From: Micromonospora chalcea
GTDB lineage: Bacteria > Actinomycetota > Actinomycetes > Mycobacteriales > Micromonosporaceae
Assembly: GCF_002926165.1 (NCBI RefSeq)
Contig: NZ_MAGP01000112.1
Span: 1-64,000 of the forward strand
Direction of reading: 5' to 3'
DNA: 64,000 nucleotides
Of this stretch, positions 8,560 to 16,824 are shown one piece after another. The stretch's first letter is position 1. Each line of letters starts with the position of its first letter. A model generated the notes under the pieces. That model was not told the DNA's origin. It made no database searches and was given only the letters and a program-made list of their open reading frames with translations. The translations under genes and the position numbers were made by a program.

Positions 8560-8915
8560 CGGGTACGCCTCATCGTGACGGCGACGTCCCGGAACGCGTG
8601 CGGGATCGGTGCCTCCGGCTTGTGCACGGTCACCGTCGCCGCGGCGACCAGCGGCTCGGCCAGGCAGACCGCGAGCAGCCGGTCGGCGAGTGTCTCGATG
8701 AGGTTCACCGGTTCGCCGGTGATCACCGCGACCAGCCGTTCGGCGAGTTCCCCGTAGTGCACGGTGTCGGTCACCTCGTCGGAGCGGGCGGCCGGGCCCA
8801 GGTCCAGTTCGAGCACCGCGTCGACCACGAACTCCTGCCCCTGGGCGCGCTCGAAGTCGTAGACGCCGTGCCGGCCGTGCGCGCGCAGGCCGGTCAGCTC
8901 GATCCGGTCGGTCAC
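8556..8915 (-). CDS. folB: Dihydroneopterin aldolase
   Basis: A 119-residue enzyme that cleaves 7,8-dihydroneopterin to 6-hydroxymethyl-dihydropterin and glycolaldehyde. LTGLRAHGRHGVYDFER is the family's N-terminal block; the catalytic glutamate and tyrosine regions are visible (VHYGELA, NLIETLADRL), and the end VTVHKPEAPIP is typical. It overlaps folP upstream and folK downstream by 4 bp each. Usual length. Confidence 0.95.
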   Translation of the reverse strand: MTDRIELTGLRAHGRHGVYDFERAQGQEFVVDAVLELDLGPAARSDEVTDTVHYGELAERLVAVITGEPVNLIETLADRLLAVCLAEPLVAAATVTVHKPEAPIPHAFRDVAVTMRRTR

Positions 8916-9922
8916 CTGTCGCCTCCACTCGCGCCGGTGGCCGCTTCCGCCGGACGGCTGCGGGTGACCGCTTCGGTCGGCGCCGCGGTCGCGGGCCGCC
9001 TGCCGGTCGCGGTGACGAGCCGCGGGCTGCCGGTGGCCTGCCAGACGGCGAGCGCGTCGGCGGTGCCGCGGACGTCGTGCACGCGTACCCCCCAGGCGCC
9101 GGCCGCGACGGCGAGCACGCTCGTCGCGACGGTCGCGGCCTCCCGCCCGGCGGTGGGCCGCGGCTCGCCCGCCGCGTCGGCGAGCAACCGGCCCAGGTAG
9201 GACTTGCGGCTGGCCCCGAAGAGCACCGGAAAGCCCAGGTCGACCAGCTCGGGCAGGCGGGCGCTGAGCGCCCAGTTGTGCGCGGCGGTCTTCGCGAAGC
9301 CCAGACCCGGGTCGACGACGATCCGGTCGGCGGCCACCCCGGCGGCGAGCGCGGCGTCGACCCGCCGGCTCAGCTCGTCCCGGACCTCGGTCACCACGTC
9401 GGTGTACGTGGCCAGCTCGCGCATCTCCCGCGAGTGTCCCCGCCAGTGCATGAGCACCCACGGACAGCCGGCGTCGCGGACCACCCGGGCCATGTCCGGG
9501 TCGGCGAGGCCGCCGGAGACGTCGTTCACCAGGTACGCGCCGGCGGCGAGGACCGCCTCGGCGACCCGGGCCCGGCTGGTGTCGATGCTGACGACGATGC
9601 CGGCGGCGCTCAGCTCACGGACCACCGGCAGCACCCGGGCGGTCTCCGTCTCCGCGTCGACCCGCTCGGCGCCGGGCCGGGTGGACTCGCCGCCCACGTC
9701 GATCAGGTCGGCGCCGTCGGCGCGAAGTCGCACCCCGTGTGCGACTGCCGCGTCCAGATCGGCGTATCTGCCGCCGTCGGAGAAGGAGTCGGGCGTGACG
9801 TTGAGGACGCCCATCACCACCGGGGTCTCCGCCCGTACCAGATCGGTCACGGAGCCGACAGTACCGCTCGCGGGCGGGGCTTCCGGCGACCGGGCGAGCC
9901 GCCGACGCAGCAGCCCTGACAT
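8912..9922 (-). CDS. folP: Dihydropteroate synthase
   Basis: Condenses hydroxymethyl-dihydropterin pyrophosphate with p-aminobenzoate, the sulfonamide-sensitive step. The TIM barrel carries VMGVLNVTPDSFSDGG, DVGGESTRPGAERVD (substrate loops), IDTSRARVAEAAL-like and FGASRKSYLG. The 336-residue length includes about 24 extra N-terminal residues and an A/T-rich tail of about 50. Starts at in-frame GTG codons closer to TDLVRAETPVVMG are possible. In relatives this gene follows folE; here folE is 12.7 kb away, so folP needs its own promoter in 9923-10209. Confidence 0.93.
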   Translation of the reverse strand: MSGLLRRRLARSPEAPPASGTVGSVTDLVRAETPVVMGVLNVTPDSFSDGGRYADLDAAVAHGVRLRADGADLIDVGGESTRPGAERVDAETETARVLPVVRELSAAGIVVSIDTSRARVAEAVLAAGAYLVNDVSGGLADPDMARVVRDAGCPWVLMHWRGHSREMRELATYTDVVTEVRDELSRRVDAALAAGVAADRIVVDPGLGFAKTAAHNWALSARLPELVDLGFPVLFGASRKSYLGRLLADAAGEPRPTAGREAATVATSVLAVAAGAWGVRVHDVRGTADALAVWQATGSPRLVTATGRRPATAAPTEAVTRSRPAEAATGASGGDR

Positions 9923-10209
9923 GCGGATTGGAACAGGTGTACGATCGGTCTTCCGGGCGATTCACGGTCGACTCTTCGCGGCTTGTCGCAAAGGTGGCCG
10001 GGCCGTACGCTTTGGAATTGCCCAGCATCGAGATGGCGAAGCCTGGAGGGAGGGCCGAAGCGGGAAGAATCCGCCCAAAACTCACCACCCAGAGTGGTGG
10101 GTCACGGACACAGCGTTGACCACTTCCGTGTCCGCCGAGCACCATCCCGCCAGGCTTGCCTACTTGCACCAACGCGGCACCGCCGGCCGCGACCTTGGGG
10201 AGGTTTCCA
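9923..10209. other. Divergent intergenic region between folP and the T4SS-like operon
   Basis: A 287-bp stretch of lower GC than its surroundings that must hold promoters for both directions. On the plus strand I see TTGACC at 10116-10121, a CACCAC/GTGGTG hairpin (10083-10088 with 10094-10099) and a small GCGG/CCGC hairpin at 10060-10074. No known riboswitch class could be matched. The short frames present look like chance. Confidence 0.45.
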
Positions 10210-10524
10210 GTGATCGCCATCGAGCTCATGGCAGCGGCGTCGAGCGCCGTCGACCACGCGCTCCACACCCTGGCGTCGACTCCACTCGCCGAGCCGGCTC
10301 CGAAGGGCATCGACACCGACAACGTCGTCACCTTCTTCGCCAGCAAGATCGCACCGATCCTGCTCGCCGTCCTCGGGGTGATCTTCATCGGCCGGGCCAG
10401 CCGGGGTGAGATCTCCAAGGTGCTGACCAGCTCGGCCATCGCCATCATCGGCCTGGCCTTCATCGCCGGCGCCGCCACACTCTTCTTCGTCGGCGACTAC
10501 CTGATCAACCTGATCTTCGAGTAG
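10210..10524 (+). CDS. VirB2/TrbC-like small two-helix membrane protein (pilin-like)
   Basis: A 104-residue protein with an N-terminal hydrophilic or signal-like part and two membrane helices (KIAPILLAVLGVIFIGRA; SSAIAIIGLAFIAGAATLFFVGDYLINLIF) joined by a short basic loop (SRGEISK). Size and topology fit VirB2/TrbC pilin-like subunits, and position as first gene of a VirB-like operon supports this. The GTG at 10210 has GGGAGG 7 nt upstream. Sequence identity to known pilins is not obvious, so the assignment rests on topology and context. Confidence 0.7.
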   Translation: MIAIELMAAASSAVDHALHTLASTPLAEPAPKGIDTDNVVTFFASKIAPILLAVLGVIFIGRASRGEISKVLTSSAIAIIGLAFIAGAATLFFVGDYLINLIFE

Positions 10525-10538
10525 GACGCTGGGCGACG

Positions 10539-10901
10539 ATGCGGCTGCGCACCGACGACGACATCTACCGGGCACGCCTCGTCTACCTGGGGCCGCCCGG
10601 GTACACCCTTCCCGTTCACCTGCCGTACGCCCAGTACGGCCTGTTCATGCTGCTCGTACCCCTCTACATGTTCATCCACTGGCTGTTCACGCTCCAGGTC
10701 GAGCTCTTCCCCGCCTGGGAGATCTCGCTGGCGATCGTGACGACCTCGTTCATCTTCCGGTACGTCGACCCGGACCGGCCCGCGCGCATGGTGATCCGGA
10801 CCGCGCTGACCGACTGGCGACGCACCCGGGAACCGGCCACCGAGCAGCGGGATCCGCGGCTCGTCGCGAGCCGGATCAGGATCCGGGAGGAACTGGCATG
10901 A
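10539..10901 (+). CDS. VirB3/PrgI/TcpE-like membrane protein
   Basis: A 120-residue protein with a short polar N-terminus, two close membrane helices (about 28-50 and 58-75) and a basic cytoplasmic tail (MVIRTALTDWRRTREP). Small two-helix proteins of this type sit immediately before the VirB4-family ATPase in many Gram-positive conjugation systems (PrgI, TcpE) and are thought to anchor it. Its stop overlaps the next start as ATGA. No homology claim is made beyond size, topology and gene order. Confidence 0.65.
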   Translation: MRLRTDDDIYRARLVYLGPPGYTLPVHLPYAQYGLFMLLVPLYMFIHWLFTLQVELFPAWEISLAIVTTSFIFRYVDPDRPARMVIRTALTDWRRTREPATEQRDPRLVASRIRIREELA

Positions 10902-10954
10902 CCGGGCGTACGACAACCGTGCAGACGAACGACGCGGGTGAGGCGGTCGCATGA
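10898..10954 (+). CDS. 18-residue translationally coupled mini-ORF
   Basis: The peptide is MTGRTTTVQTNDAGEAVA. Its ATG overlaps the preceding stop (ATGA at 10898-10901) and its stop overlaps the ATG of the VirB4-like gene (ATGA at 10951-10954). A strong GGGAGG precedes it by about 8 nt, better than the signal before the large ATPase gene. It may couple translation of the ATPase or be a tiny product; it is too short for coding statistics. Confidence 0.5.
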   Translation: MTGRTTTVQTNDAGEAVA

Positions 10955-13900
10955 GTCGCTCTTCCACGCCGGGTTCCCCGGCCGGGCGTCCGGCCGGGCC
11001 GAATGGTAACCGTCAGCGATCGTTCGACTACCCACCGGACGAGGATCTGGACGAGGTCGTCCTGGACGGCGCGCTCGTCACCAGCCCGGGACACAGCCGG
11101 GTCGGTGTCTTCCAACCGCCGCGACCGATCACGCCCCGCGAGCCGGTACGCCCCGACGGCGACATCGACTCGCCCTTCCTCGACCTCTTCGGCGGCGCGC
11201 AGCCCCGGGTCCGGCGACCCGCCCCCACCCCGCCCCAGCCGGTCGAGCCGGTGGTGGCGCCGCCCCGCCGCGGCGTCGGCCGTGAGCCCCTGCCGATCCC
11301 GCACCAGCACGCCGCGCCGGTCGAGCCCGCGCCGCGGGCCGAGCCGGAACCCCCGGCCCGCGAGCAGACCCCTGGGGTACGCGCGGTCGGACGCCCCCGT
11401 CCCGAGCCCGCACGCGCCGCACCGCTGCCGGCCGAGCCGGCCCTGCCCGACCCGCCGGCCGCGCTCGCCTCGCCCCCGCCGTCCCGGAGCCGGGTGCCGC
11501 AGCAGGCCGGTGACCGGCTGCCCGCGCTCCGGCCCCCGACCGAGCCGGAGCCGGCACTCCCACCGCCCCCGCAGATCGCCGCGCCCGGACCCGCGCCCAC
11601 CGAGTACCGGGAACCGGATCTCGCGCCGGCGGAACCGCTCGCGACCGGCGCCGCGCCGTCGCGGGAGGTCGGCCGTCCGGCGCACCGCGAGGTCGCGCCG
11701 CCCCGGCAGCGCACGCCGGAACGCCGCAACCGGCCGACCAAGCCGGTCCGGGTCCGCGCCCCGAAGATCAAGTTCGGTGACCGGGACCCGTCGGTCGAGC
11801 TGGCCATCACCGAGATCGCCGGCCACCTCACCTTCACCCCCAACACCGTCACCGCCTGGTACTGGCTGCCCGAGGTGCGGTGGGCGTTCCGGCCCGACGC
11901 CGAACGCGAGGCACTGCTCTCGGCGATCTCCGAGCAGTACGCCGGACTCGCCGGGTTCCGGCTGCACCTGCGCCGCACCACCCGGCCCTTCCCGGCCGAC
12001 GAGTGGGCCCGCACCATCGACGCGCACACCGCCGCCCCGCTGCCCGACGTACCAGGCACCACCGGCTGGGCCGACCACCTGGTCGCCGCCCAGCGGCACC
12101 TGATGGCGGTCAACCACGCCGAGGGCCAGACCTACCTCGGCGTCACGTTCGCCCGCCGGTCGCTCGGCGACTCGCTCACCGAACGCCTCCTGCGTACGTT
12201 CGGCCGGGGCACCGCCGACGGCGAGCGGCGCCGGCTGAGCCGTACCGTCGAGCAGTTCGACGAGGTCCTCGGCGCGTTCGGCATGCGCGGGCGGCGGGTC
12301 ACCGCGCCCGAACTGGAATGGCTGCTCTACCGGTCGGTGGCGCTGTGCATGGCGCCGCCCGGCGTCCTGTCCCCGATCACCAACGGCCGGTGGGAACGCG
12401 GCGACCTGCTGGCCCTCACCGAGCAGGTGGAGCGCTACCGCACCCCGTACGGCTCGACGGTGAAGCTGGTCAACCGGATGACCGGCGAGGAACGCCACGT
12501 CGCGGTGCTCGCGGTCGGCCGGATGGAGCCGCTGGAGATCCCCGAGCGGCACGAGCCCTGGCTGCACTTCCACGAGCGGCTGCCCTGGCCGATGGAGCTG
12601 TCCACCCGGGTCGACATCCTCGGCCCCAACGACTCGTTCCGGAACCTCGAACACCGGCTGCGGATGATCCGCTCCCAGCAGCTCGACTACGCCGAGCACG
12701 GCATCGACGCGCCGCCCGAGCTGGAACGCCTGGCCAAGCGCGCGCTGGTGATCGGCGACGAGATGACCACCGGCCTGCCCGTCGACTCGGCCCGGGCACA
12801 CGGCTGGCACCGCATCGCGGTCGGCGGCCGTACCCGGGAGGAGTGCCTGGAGCGGGCCCGGCGGCTCATCCAGCTCTACTCCCGTGAGCTGCGGATCTCG
12901 CTCCAGCACCCGAAGAACCAGGACTGGCTGGCCCGCGAGTTCATCCCCGGCGAGCCGATCGCCAACACCGGCTACGTCCGGCGGATGCCGGTCAACCTGC
13001 TCGCCGCCGCGCTGCCGCAGGCAGCGTCCACAGTCGGCGACCGGCGCGGCGACCTGATCGGGCGTACCGCCGGCACCTGCCGCCGCCCGGTCTTCCTCGA
13101 CCTGCACTTCCCGATGGAGGTACGCGAACGCTCCGGCCTCGCCGTCTTCGTCGCCGAACCCGGTGGTGGCAAGTCGCTGCTCCTCGGCGCGCTCGGCTAC
13201 CTGGCAGCGCGCCGTGGCGCGCAGGTGACGCTGCTCGACCCGTCCGGCCCGCTGGCCCGGCTCTGCGCCATGCCCGAACTCGCCCCGTACTCCCGGGTGC
13301 TCAACCTGACCGGCTCGGAGCAGGGCACGCTGGCGCCGTACGCGCTGATCCCGACGCCGCTGCGCACCGAGTTCGGCGCCGGGGCGGCCGGTGACCGCGA
13401 GTTCGAGATCGCCGTGTCGAACGCCCGCGCCGAGCGCCGGATGCTCGTGCAGGACATCTGCATGATGCTGGTGCCGCCGCAGGTGGCCCGGGAGGCATCC
13501 ACCGCCACGCTGTTCCGGCACGCCGTACGCCAGGTTCCCGCCGAGGAGACCTCCACGCTCGACGACGTGGTGGCCTGCCTGCAAGGGCTCGACGACGACG
13601 CCGGGCGCGAGCTGGCCCACCTGCTGCTCGACACCGCCGAGATGCCGCTGGCCATGCTCTTCTTCGGCCGGCCGCCGGAAGGGCTGCTCGGCGCCGACGC
13701 CGCGCTCACCGTCATCACCATGGCCGGCCTGCGGCTCCCCGACCTCAAGATCGAGCGGGAGTACTGGTCGGCCGAGGAGGCGCTCGCGCTGCCGATGCTG
13801 CACACCGCGCACCGGCTGGCCGTACGCCGCTGCTACGGCGGGTCGATGTCCTCCCGGAAGCTGGTCGGCCTCGACGAGGCCCACTTCATGGAGGGCTGGC

Positions 13901-14328
13901 GCTCCGGCCGGTCGTTCCTGGTCCGGCTCGCCCGCGACTCCCGCAAGTGGAACCTCGCCGCGCTCGTCGCCTCGCAGAACCCGAAGGACATCCTCGGCCT
14001 CGACGTGCAGAACCTCGTCTCCACCGTCTTCGTCGGCCGGATCGCCGAGGACAGCGAGATCGCCTCCGAGGCGCTGCGCCTGCTGCGGGTGCCCGTCGAC
14101 GACGGTTACGAGGCCACACTCGCCTCGCTCTCCCAGGCGGACAGCGGATCGGCCAACCGGCTCGGCTTCCGCGAGTTCGTCATGCGCGACGTCGACGGGC
14201 GCGTGCAGAAGGTCCGGGTCGACGTGTCGTACGTCGACGGGCTGCTGGAGCACCTGGACACCACCCCCGCCGCGGTCGCCCAGGCCGCCGGGATACTGCC
14301 GACCGTCCTGGCTGACCTGGAGGCGTGA
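10951..14328 (+). CDS. VirB4/TraE-like type IV secretion ATPase with long proline-rich N-terminus
   Basis: A 1125-residue protein. Residues about 30-270 are P/R/E/A-rich and probably disordered. The VirB4-like body follows. Walker A is AEPGGGKSLL at 735-744 and Walker B is LVGLDEAHF at 971-979, with a later SQNPKDI sensor-like motif. VirB4 ATPases energise pilus or substrate handling at the inner membrane face in type IV secretion. The ATG at 10951 overlaps the mini-ORF stop; GGTGAGG lies about 8 nt upstream. It is followed 1 bp later by the VirB6-like gene. Relatives in actinobacterial conjugative elements are usually shorter at the N-terminus. Confidence 0.85.
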   Translation: MSRSSTPGSPAGRPAGPNGNRQRSFDYPPDEDLDEVVLDGALVTSPGHSRVGVFQPPRPITPREPVRPDGDIDSPFLDLFGGAQPRVRRPAPTPPQPVEPVVAPPRRGVGREPLPIPHQHAAPVEPAPRAEPEPPAREQTPGVRAVGRPRPEPARAAPLPAEPALPDPPAALASPPPSRSRVPQQAGDRLPALRPPTEPEPALPPPPQIAAPGPAPTEYREPDLAPAEPLATGAAPSREVGRPAHREVAPPRQRTPERRNRPTKPVRVRAPKIKFGDRDPSVELAITEIAGHLTFTPNTVTAWYWLPEVRWAFRPDAEREALLSAISEQYAGLAGFRLHLRRTTRPFPADEWARTIDAHTAAPLPDVPGTTGWADHLVAAQRHLMAVNHAEGQTYLGVTFARRSLGDSLTERLLRTFGRGTADGERRRLSRTVEQFDEVLGAFGMRGRRVTAPELEWLLYRSVALCMAPPGVLSPITNGRWERGDLLALTEQVERYRTPYGSTVKLVNRMTGEERHVAVLAVGRMEPLEIPERHEPWLHFHERLPWPMELSTRVDILGPNDSFRNLEHRLRMIRSQQLDYAEHGIDAPPELERLAKRALVIGDEMTTGLPVDSARAHGWHRIAVGGRTREECLERARRLIQLYSRELRISLQHPKNQDWLAREFIPGEPIANTGYVRRMPVNLLAAALPQAASTVGDRRGDLIGRTAGTCRRPVFLDLHFPMEVRERSGLAVFVAEPGGGKSLLLGALGYLAARRGAQVTLLDPSGPLARLCAMPELAPYSRVLNLTGSEQGTLAPYALIPTPLRTEFGAGAAGDREFEIAVSNARAERRMLVQDICMMLVPPQVAREASTATLFRHAVRQVPAEETSTLDDVVACLQGLDDDAGRELAHLLLDTAEMPLAMLFFGRPPEGLLGADAALTVITMAGLRLPDLKIEREYWSAEEALALPMLHTAHRLAVRRCYGGSMSSRKLVGLDEAHFMEGWRSGRSFLVRLARDSRKWNLAALVASQNPKDILGLDVQNLVSTVFVGRIAEDSEIASEALRLLRVPVDDGYEATLASLSQADSGSANRLGFREFVMRDVDGRVQKVRVDVSYVDGLLEHLDTTPAAVAQAAGILPTVLADLEA

Positions 14329-14329
14329 C

Positions 14330-16267
14330 ATGGCGAGGGCACGGATCGCGGCGCTCCTCCTCGCGCTCGGCGTACTCGCCGGGGCCACGATCTCCTGGCC
14401 GGTGATCGGTGCGGCCACACCCGCGTACGCCGCCGCGCCGGTCACCCAGGCGCGGGCCGAGTTGTGCAGCACCAAGGAGTGGCAGGCCGACTTCCGCGCC
14501 TGCGTCGGCCGCCTCAAGGCGGTCAGCGAGGACCAGGTCGAGTGCCGCAACGCGCCGGTGCCCGCCGCGCCGGACTCGGGCCTGGCCGGCTGGTTCGCGT
14601 CCCGGCCCGACTCGGCGAAGGAGCCCGGCCCGAAGGGCCTCTACAGCGACTACGGGTACGCCGGCTACAGCTACAACACGTACGACGTCGACGGGGGCTG
14701 CGCCTCCTCGGTGCTGCATCCGGACTACCGCTTCACCACGATGGTCGCCAACGGCGAGTTCATGTTCGCCAACGCGGTGATCGGCGCGTCCAACGCGCTG
14801 CGGGAGCGCGCCTGGGATCCGCGCACCATGTGGAGCTGGGCCGACCCGCTGGTGGAGCAGGCCACGAAGGCCGTCTACCAGAAGGTGTTCAGCGTCTTCG
14901 GCATCATCACGGTCTGCGTGGTCGGCCTCTACCTGCTCTGGCGGTCCCGCCAGTCGGACATGAGCAACGCGATGACCACTGCGGGCTGGGCGCTGCTGGT
15001 GATGGTGGCGGTGACCGCGCTGGCCGCCTGGCCGGTCAAGTCCGCGAACATCGCCGACAGCACGCTGATCACCACACTGGGCGTGGTGCACGACGCGGTC
15101 GGCCCGTCCGCCAAGGACACTCCGCCGGGCCAGTGCGACGACCCGAACCCGCAAGCGTGCAAGGATCACCGCCCGCCCGCGGTACGCGCCAGCGACACGG
15201 CGACCGAGACGATGCTCTACCGGAACTGGCTGCGCGGTGTGCTCGGCTCGGCAGACAGCGAAACCGCGAAGAAATACGGTCCTGCTCTGTACGACGCGAA
15301 GTCCCTGACCTGGGAGGAGTCGGAAAAGCTCCGCCAGAATCCGGCAACCCGTGAGGGCACGATCAAGGCCAAGCAGCAGCAGTGGGCCCGTGTCGCCGAG
15401 CAGATCAAGACCGAGGACCCGGAGGCGTACGAGTACCTCAAGGGCACCAAGGACATGGACCGGATCGGCGCCGGGTTCATCGCGGTGCTGGCCTCGGTGC
15501 TGTTCGCCATGTTCGACCTCACCGCGTCGCTGCTGGTGCTGCTCGGCTTCCTGATCTTCCGCTGGGCGGTGATCGCCGCGCCGATCCTCGGCACGGTCGG
15601 CCTGATGCGCCCGGCCAGCGCCGGCCTCCGGCGGCTGGCGAACGCGGTGGTCGCCGCCGTCTTCAACATCGCCATCTTCGGCACCGGCGCGGCCATCTAC
15701 CTCTTCGCCGTCGACCTGATCATGAACACCGCCACGCTGCCCGGCTGGCTCCAGGTGGTGCTGGTCTGGCTCTGTGGCGTGGTCGGCTGGCTGCTCCTGC
15801 GGCCGTACCGCCGCATCACCCAGCTCGGCGGCAAGGACAGCAGCGAGGCGGTCAGCTCGGCCGGCTCCTGGCACCGCCGGTTCTTCCGGGACATGCGGAT
15901 CGCCGCCCGGCTGGACGTGGCCGAGCCCGGCGGCACCAACGAGCCGACCATCGGCAGACGCCGTACCGTCACCGCCGATCAGCGCAGCCTCCGGCCGGAG
16001 GCCCGCCACGAGGATCCGGCGCACAGCGCCACACCGGCCGAACGGGAGCGGCCGGACGGACGGGAACGGACGGAGGGGGCGCCCGCGAGCGGGCGGCCGG
16101 GCGAGAGTCCCGGTAGCACGCCCCGCCCCCGGCGCGCGCCGTCGACCTGGACCGAGCCGGACGTGCCGGAGGAGGCGCCCTCCTACGCCGTCTACCGGCC
16201 GGACTCCGCGGGCCGCGGCACATCCCCGGCCCGGCCGGCGCCGCGCATCCGCTCCGAGGCCCGGTGA
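14330..16267 (+). CDS. VirB6/TrbL-like polytopic membrane protein
   Basis: A 645-residue protein. Residues 1-36 form a signal peptide ending in an alanine-rich cleavage site. A cysteine-containing extracytoplasmic domain of about 150 residues follows, then two membrane helices (FGIITVCVVGLYLLW; WALLVMVAVTALAAW), a second extracytoplasmic loop, three or four more helices (about 378-490), and a disordered charged tail of about 140 residues rich in R, P and E. The layout matches VirB6/TrbL/TcpH channel proteins of Gram-positive T4SS. It begins 1 bp after the ATPase stop and its end overlaps the next GTG start. Confidence 0.75.
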   Translation: MARARIAALLLALGVLAGATISWPVIGAATPAYAAAPVTQARAELCSTKEWQADFRACVGRLKAVSEDQVECRNAPVPAAPDSGLAGWFASRPDSAKEPGPKGLYSDYGYAGYSYNTYDVDGGCASSVLHPDYRFTTMVANGEFMFANAVIGASNALRERAWDPRTMWSWADPLVEQATKAVYQKVFSVFGIITVCVVGLYLLWRSRQSDMSNAMTTAGWALLVMVAVTALAAWPVKSANIADSTLITTLGVVHDAVGPSAKDTPPGQCDDPNPQACKDHRPPAVRASDTATETMLYRNWLRGVLGSADSETAKKYGPALYDAKSLTWEESEKLRQNPATREGTIKAKQQQWARVAEQIKTEDPEAYEYLKGTKDMDRIGAGFIAVLASVLFAMFDLTASLLVLLGFLIFRWAVIAAPILGTVGLMRPASAGLRRLANAVVAAVFNIAIFGTGAAIYLFAVDLIMNTATLPGWLQVVLVWLCGVVGWLLLRPYRRITQLGGKDSSEAVSSAGSWHRRFFRDMRIAARLDVAEPGGTNEPTIGRRRTVTADQRSLRPEARHEDPAHSATPAERERPDGRERTEGAPASGRPGESPGSTPRPRRAPSTWTEPDVPEEAPSYAVYRPDSAGRGTSPARPAPRIRSEAR

Positions 16268-16824
16268 GTCCGGTGCGGCGCGCGCTGGAGTTCCTCTTCA
16301 CCCGGGTCCTCCGGTCGAGGCTCGGCGTCGCCCTGGTGATCGCCGTGCTGGTCTTCGGTGTGATCGGCGCGGCCCGCCTGGTCGGCGGGCCCGGCGATTC
16401 GGGGCTCGGCCTGACCAGCCGGCCCAGCCAGCCGATCAGCACCGCGGACCCGGAGGCCGGTGACGACGGCGTGCTGGCCAGCCCGCCGACCGCTGTCGCC
16501 CCGAAGACCCGGCCGGGCGAGGACACGCCGGAGCAGGTCGCCGGGCGGTTCACCAACGCGTGGCTGAGCGGCCCGGGCAGCACCGGCGACGCCTGGCAGG
16601 CCCGGCTCCGGCCGCTCTCCACCCCCGCGCTGGCGGAGAAGATGACAGACGCCGACCCGGAGACCGTGCCGGCGCGGAAGACGACAGGCGCACCTTCCCT
16701 CCGGCCCCGCACCGAGTCGTTCGTGGAGGCGCTCGTTCCGCTGGACAACGGCACGCTCCGGCTCGAACTCGTCGCACCGGACGGCCCCTGGCTGGTGGAC
16801 GCCGTCGACTGGGAGCGGTCGTGA
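16264..16824 (+). CDS. VirB8/TcpC-like single-pass membrane protein
   Basis: A 186-residue protein with a basic cytoplasmic N-terminus (SPVRRALEFLFTRVLRSR), one membrane helix (LGVALVIAVLVFGVIGAA), a P/D/G-rich linker and a C-terminal domain of about 100 residues (PEQVAGRFTNAWL ... LRLELVAPDGPWLVDAVDW) that looks NTF2-like. That is the architecture of VirB8 and of TcpC. The GTG at 16264 overlaps the upstream stop and its own stop overlaps the next GTG, both as GTGA. Identification rests on architecture and position. Confidence 0.65.
   Translation: MSPVRRALEFLFTRVLRSRLGVALVIAVLVFGVIGAARLVGGPGDSGLGLTSRPSQPISTADPEAGDDGVLASPPTAVAPKTRPGEDTPEQVAGRFTNAWLSGPGSTGDAWQARLRPLSTPALAEKMTDADPETVPARKTTGAPSLRPRTESFVEALVPLDNGTLRLELVAPDGPWLVDAVDWERS

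Noticed and set aside
9928..10119. 63-codon plus-strand frame in the folP upstream region
   Set aside because: TTG start without ribosome binding site, no recognisable pattern, in what should be promoter DNA.
10020..10130. Possible riboswitch before the T4SS-like operon
   Set aside because: Small hairpins exist, but the conserved cores of c-di-AMP (ydaO) or c-di-GMP riboswitches could not be found.
10876..14550. 1224-codon minus-strand frame
   Set aside because: It mirrors the VirB4-like gene; shadow frames this long are normal in such GC-rich DNA and it lacks domain motifs.
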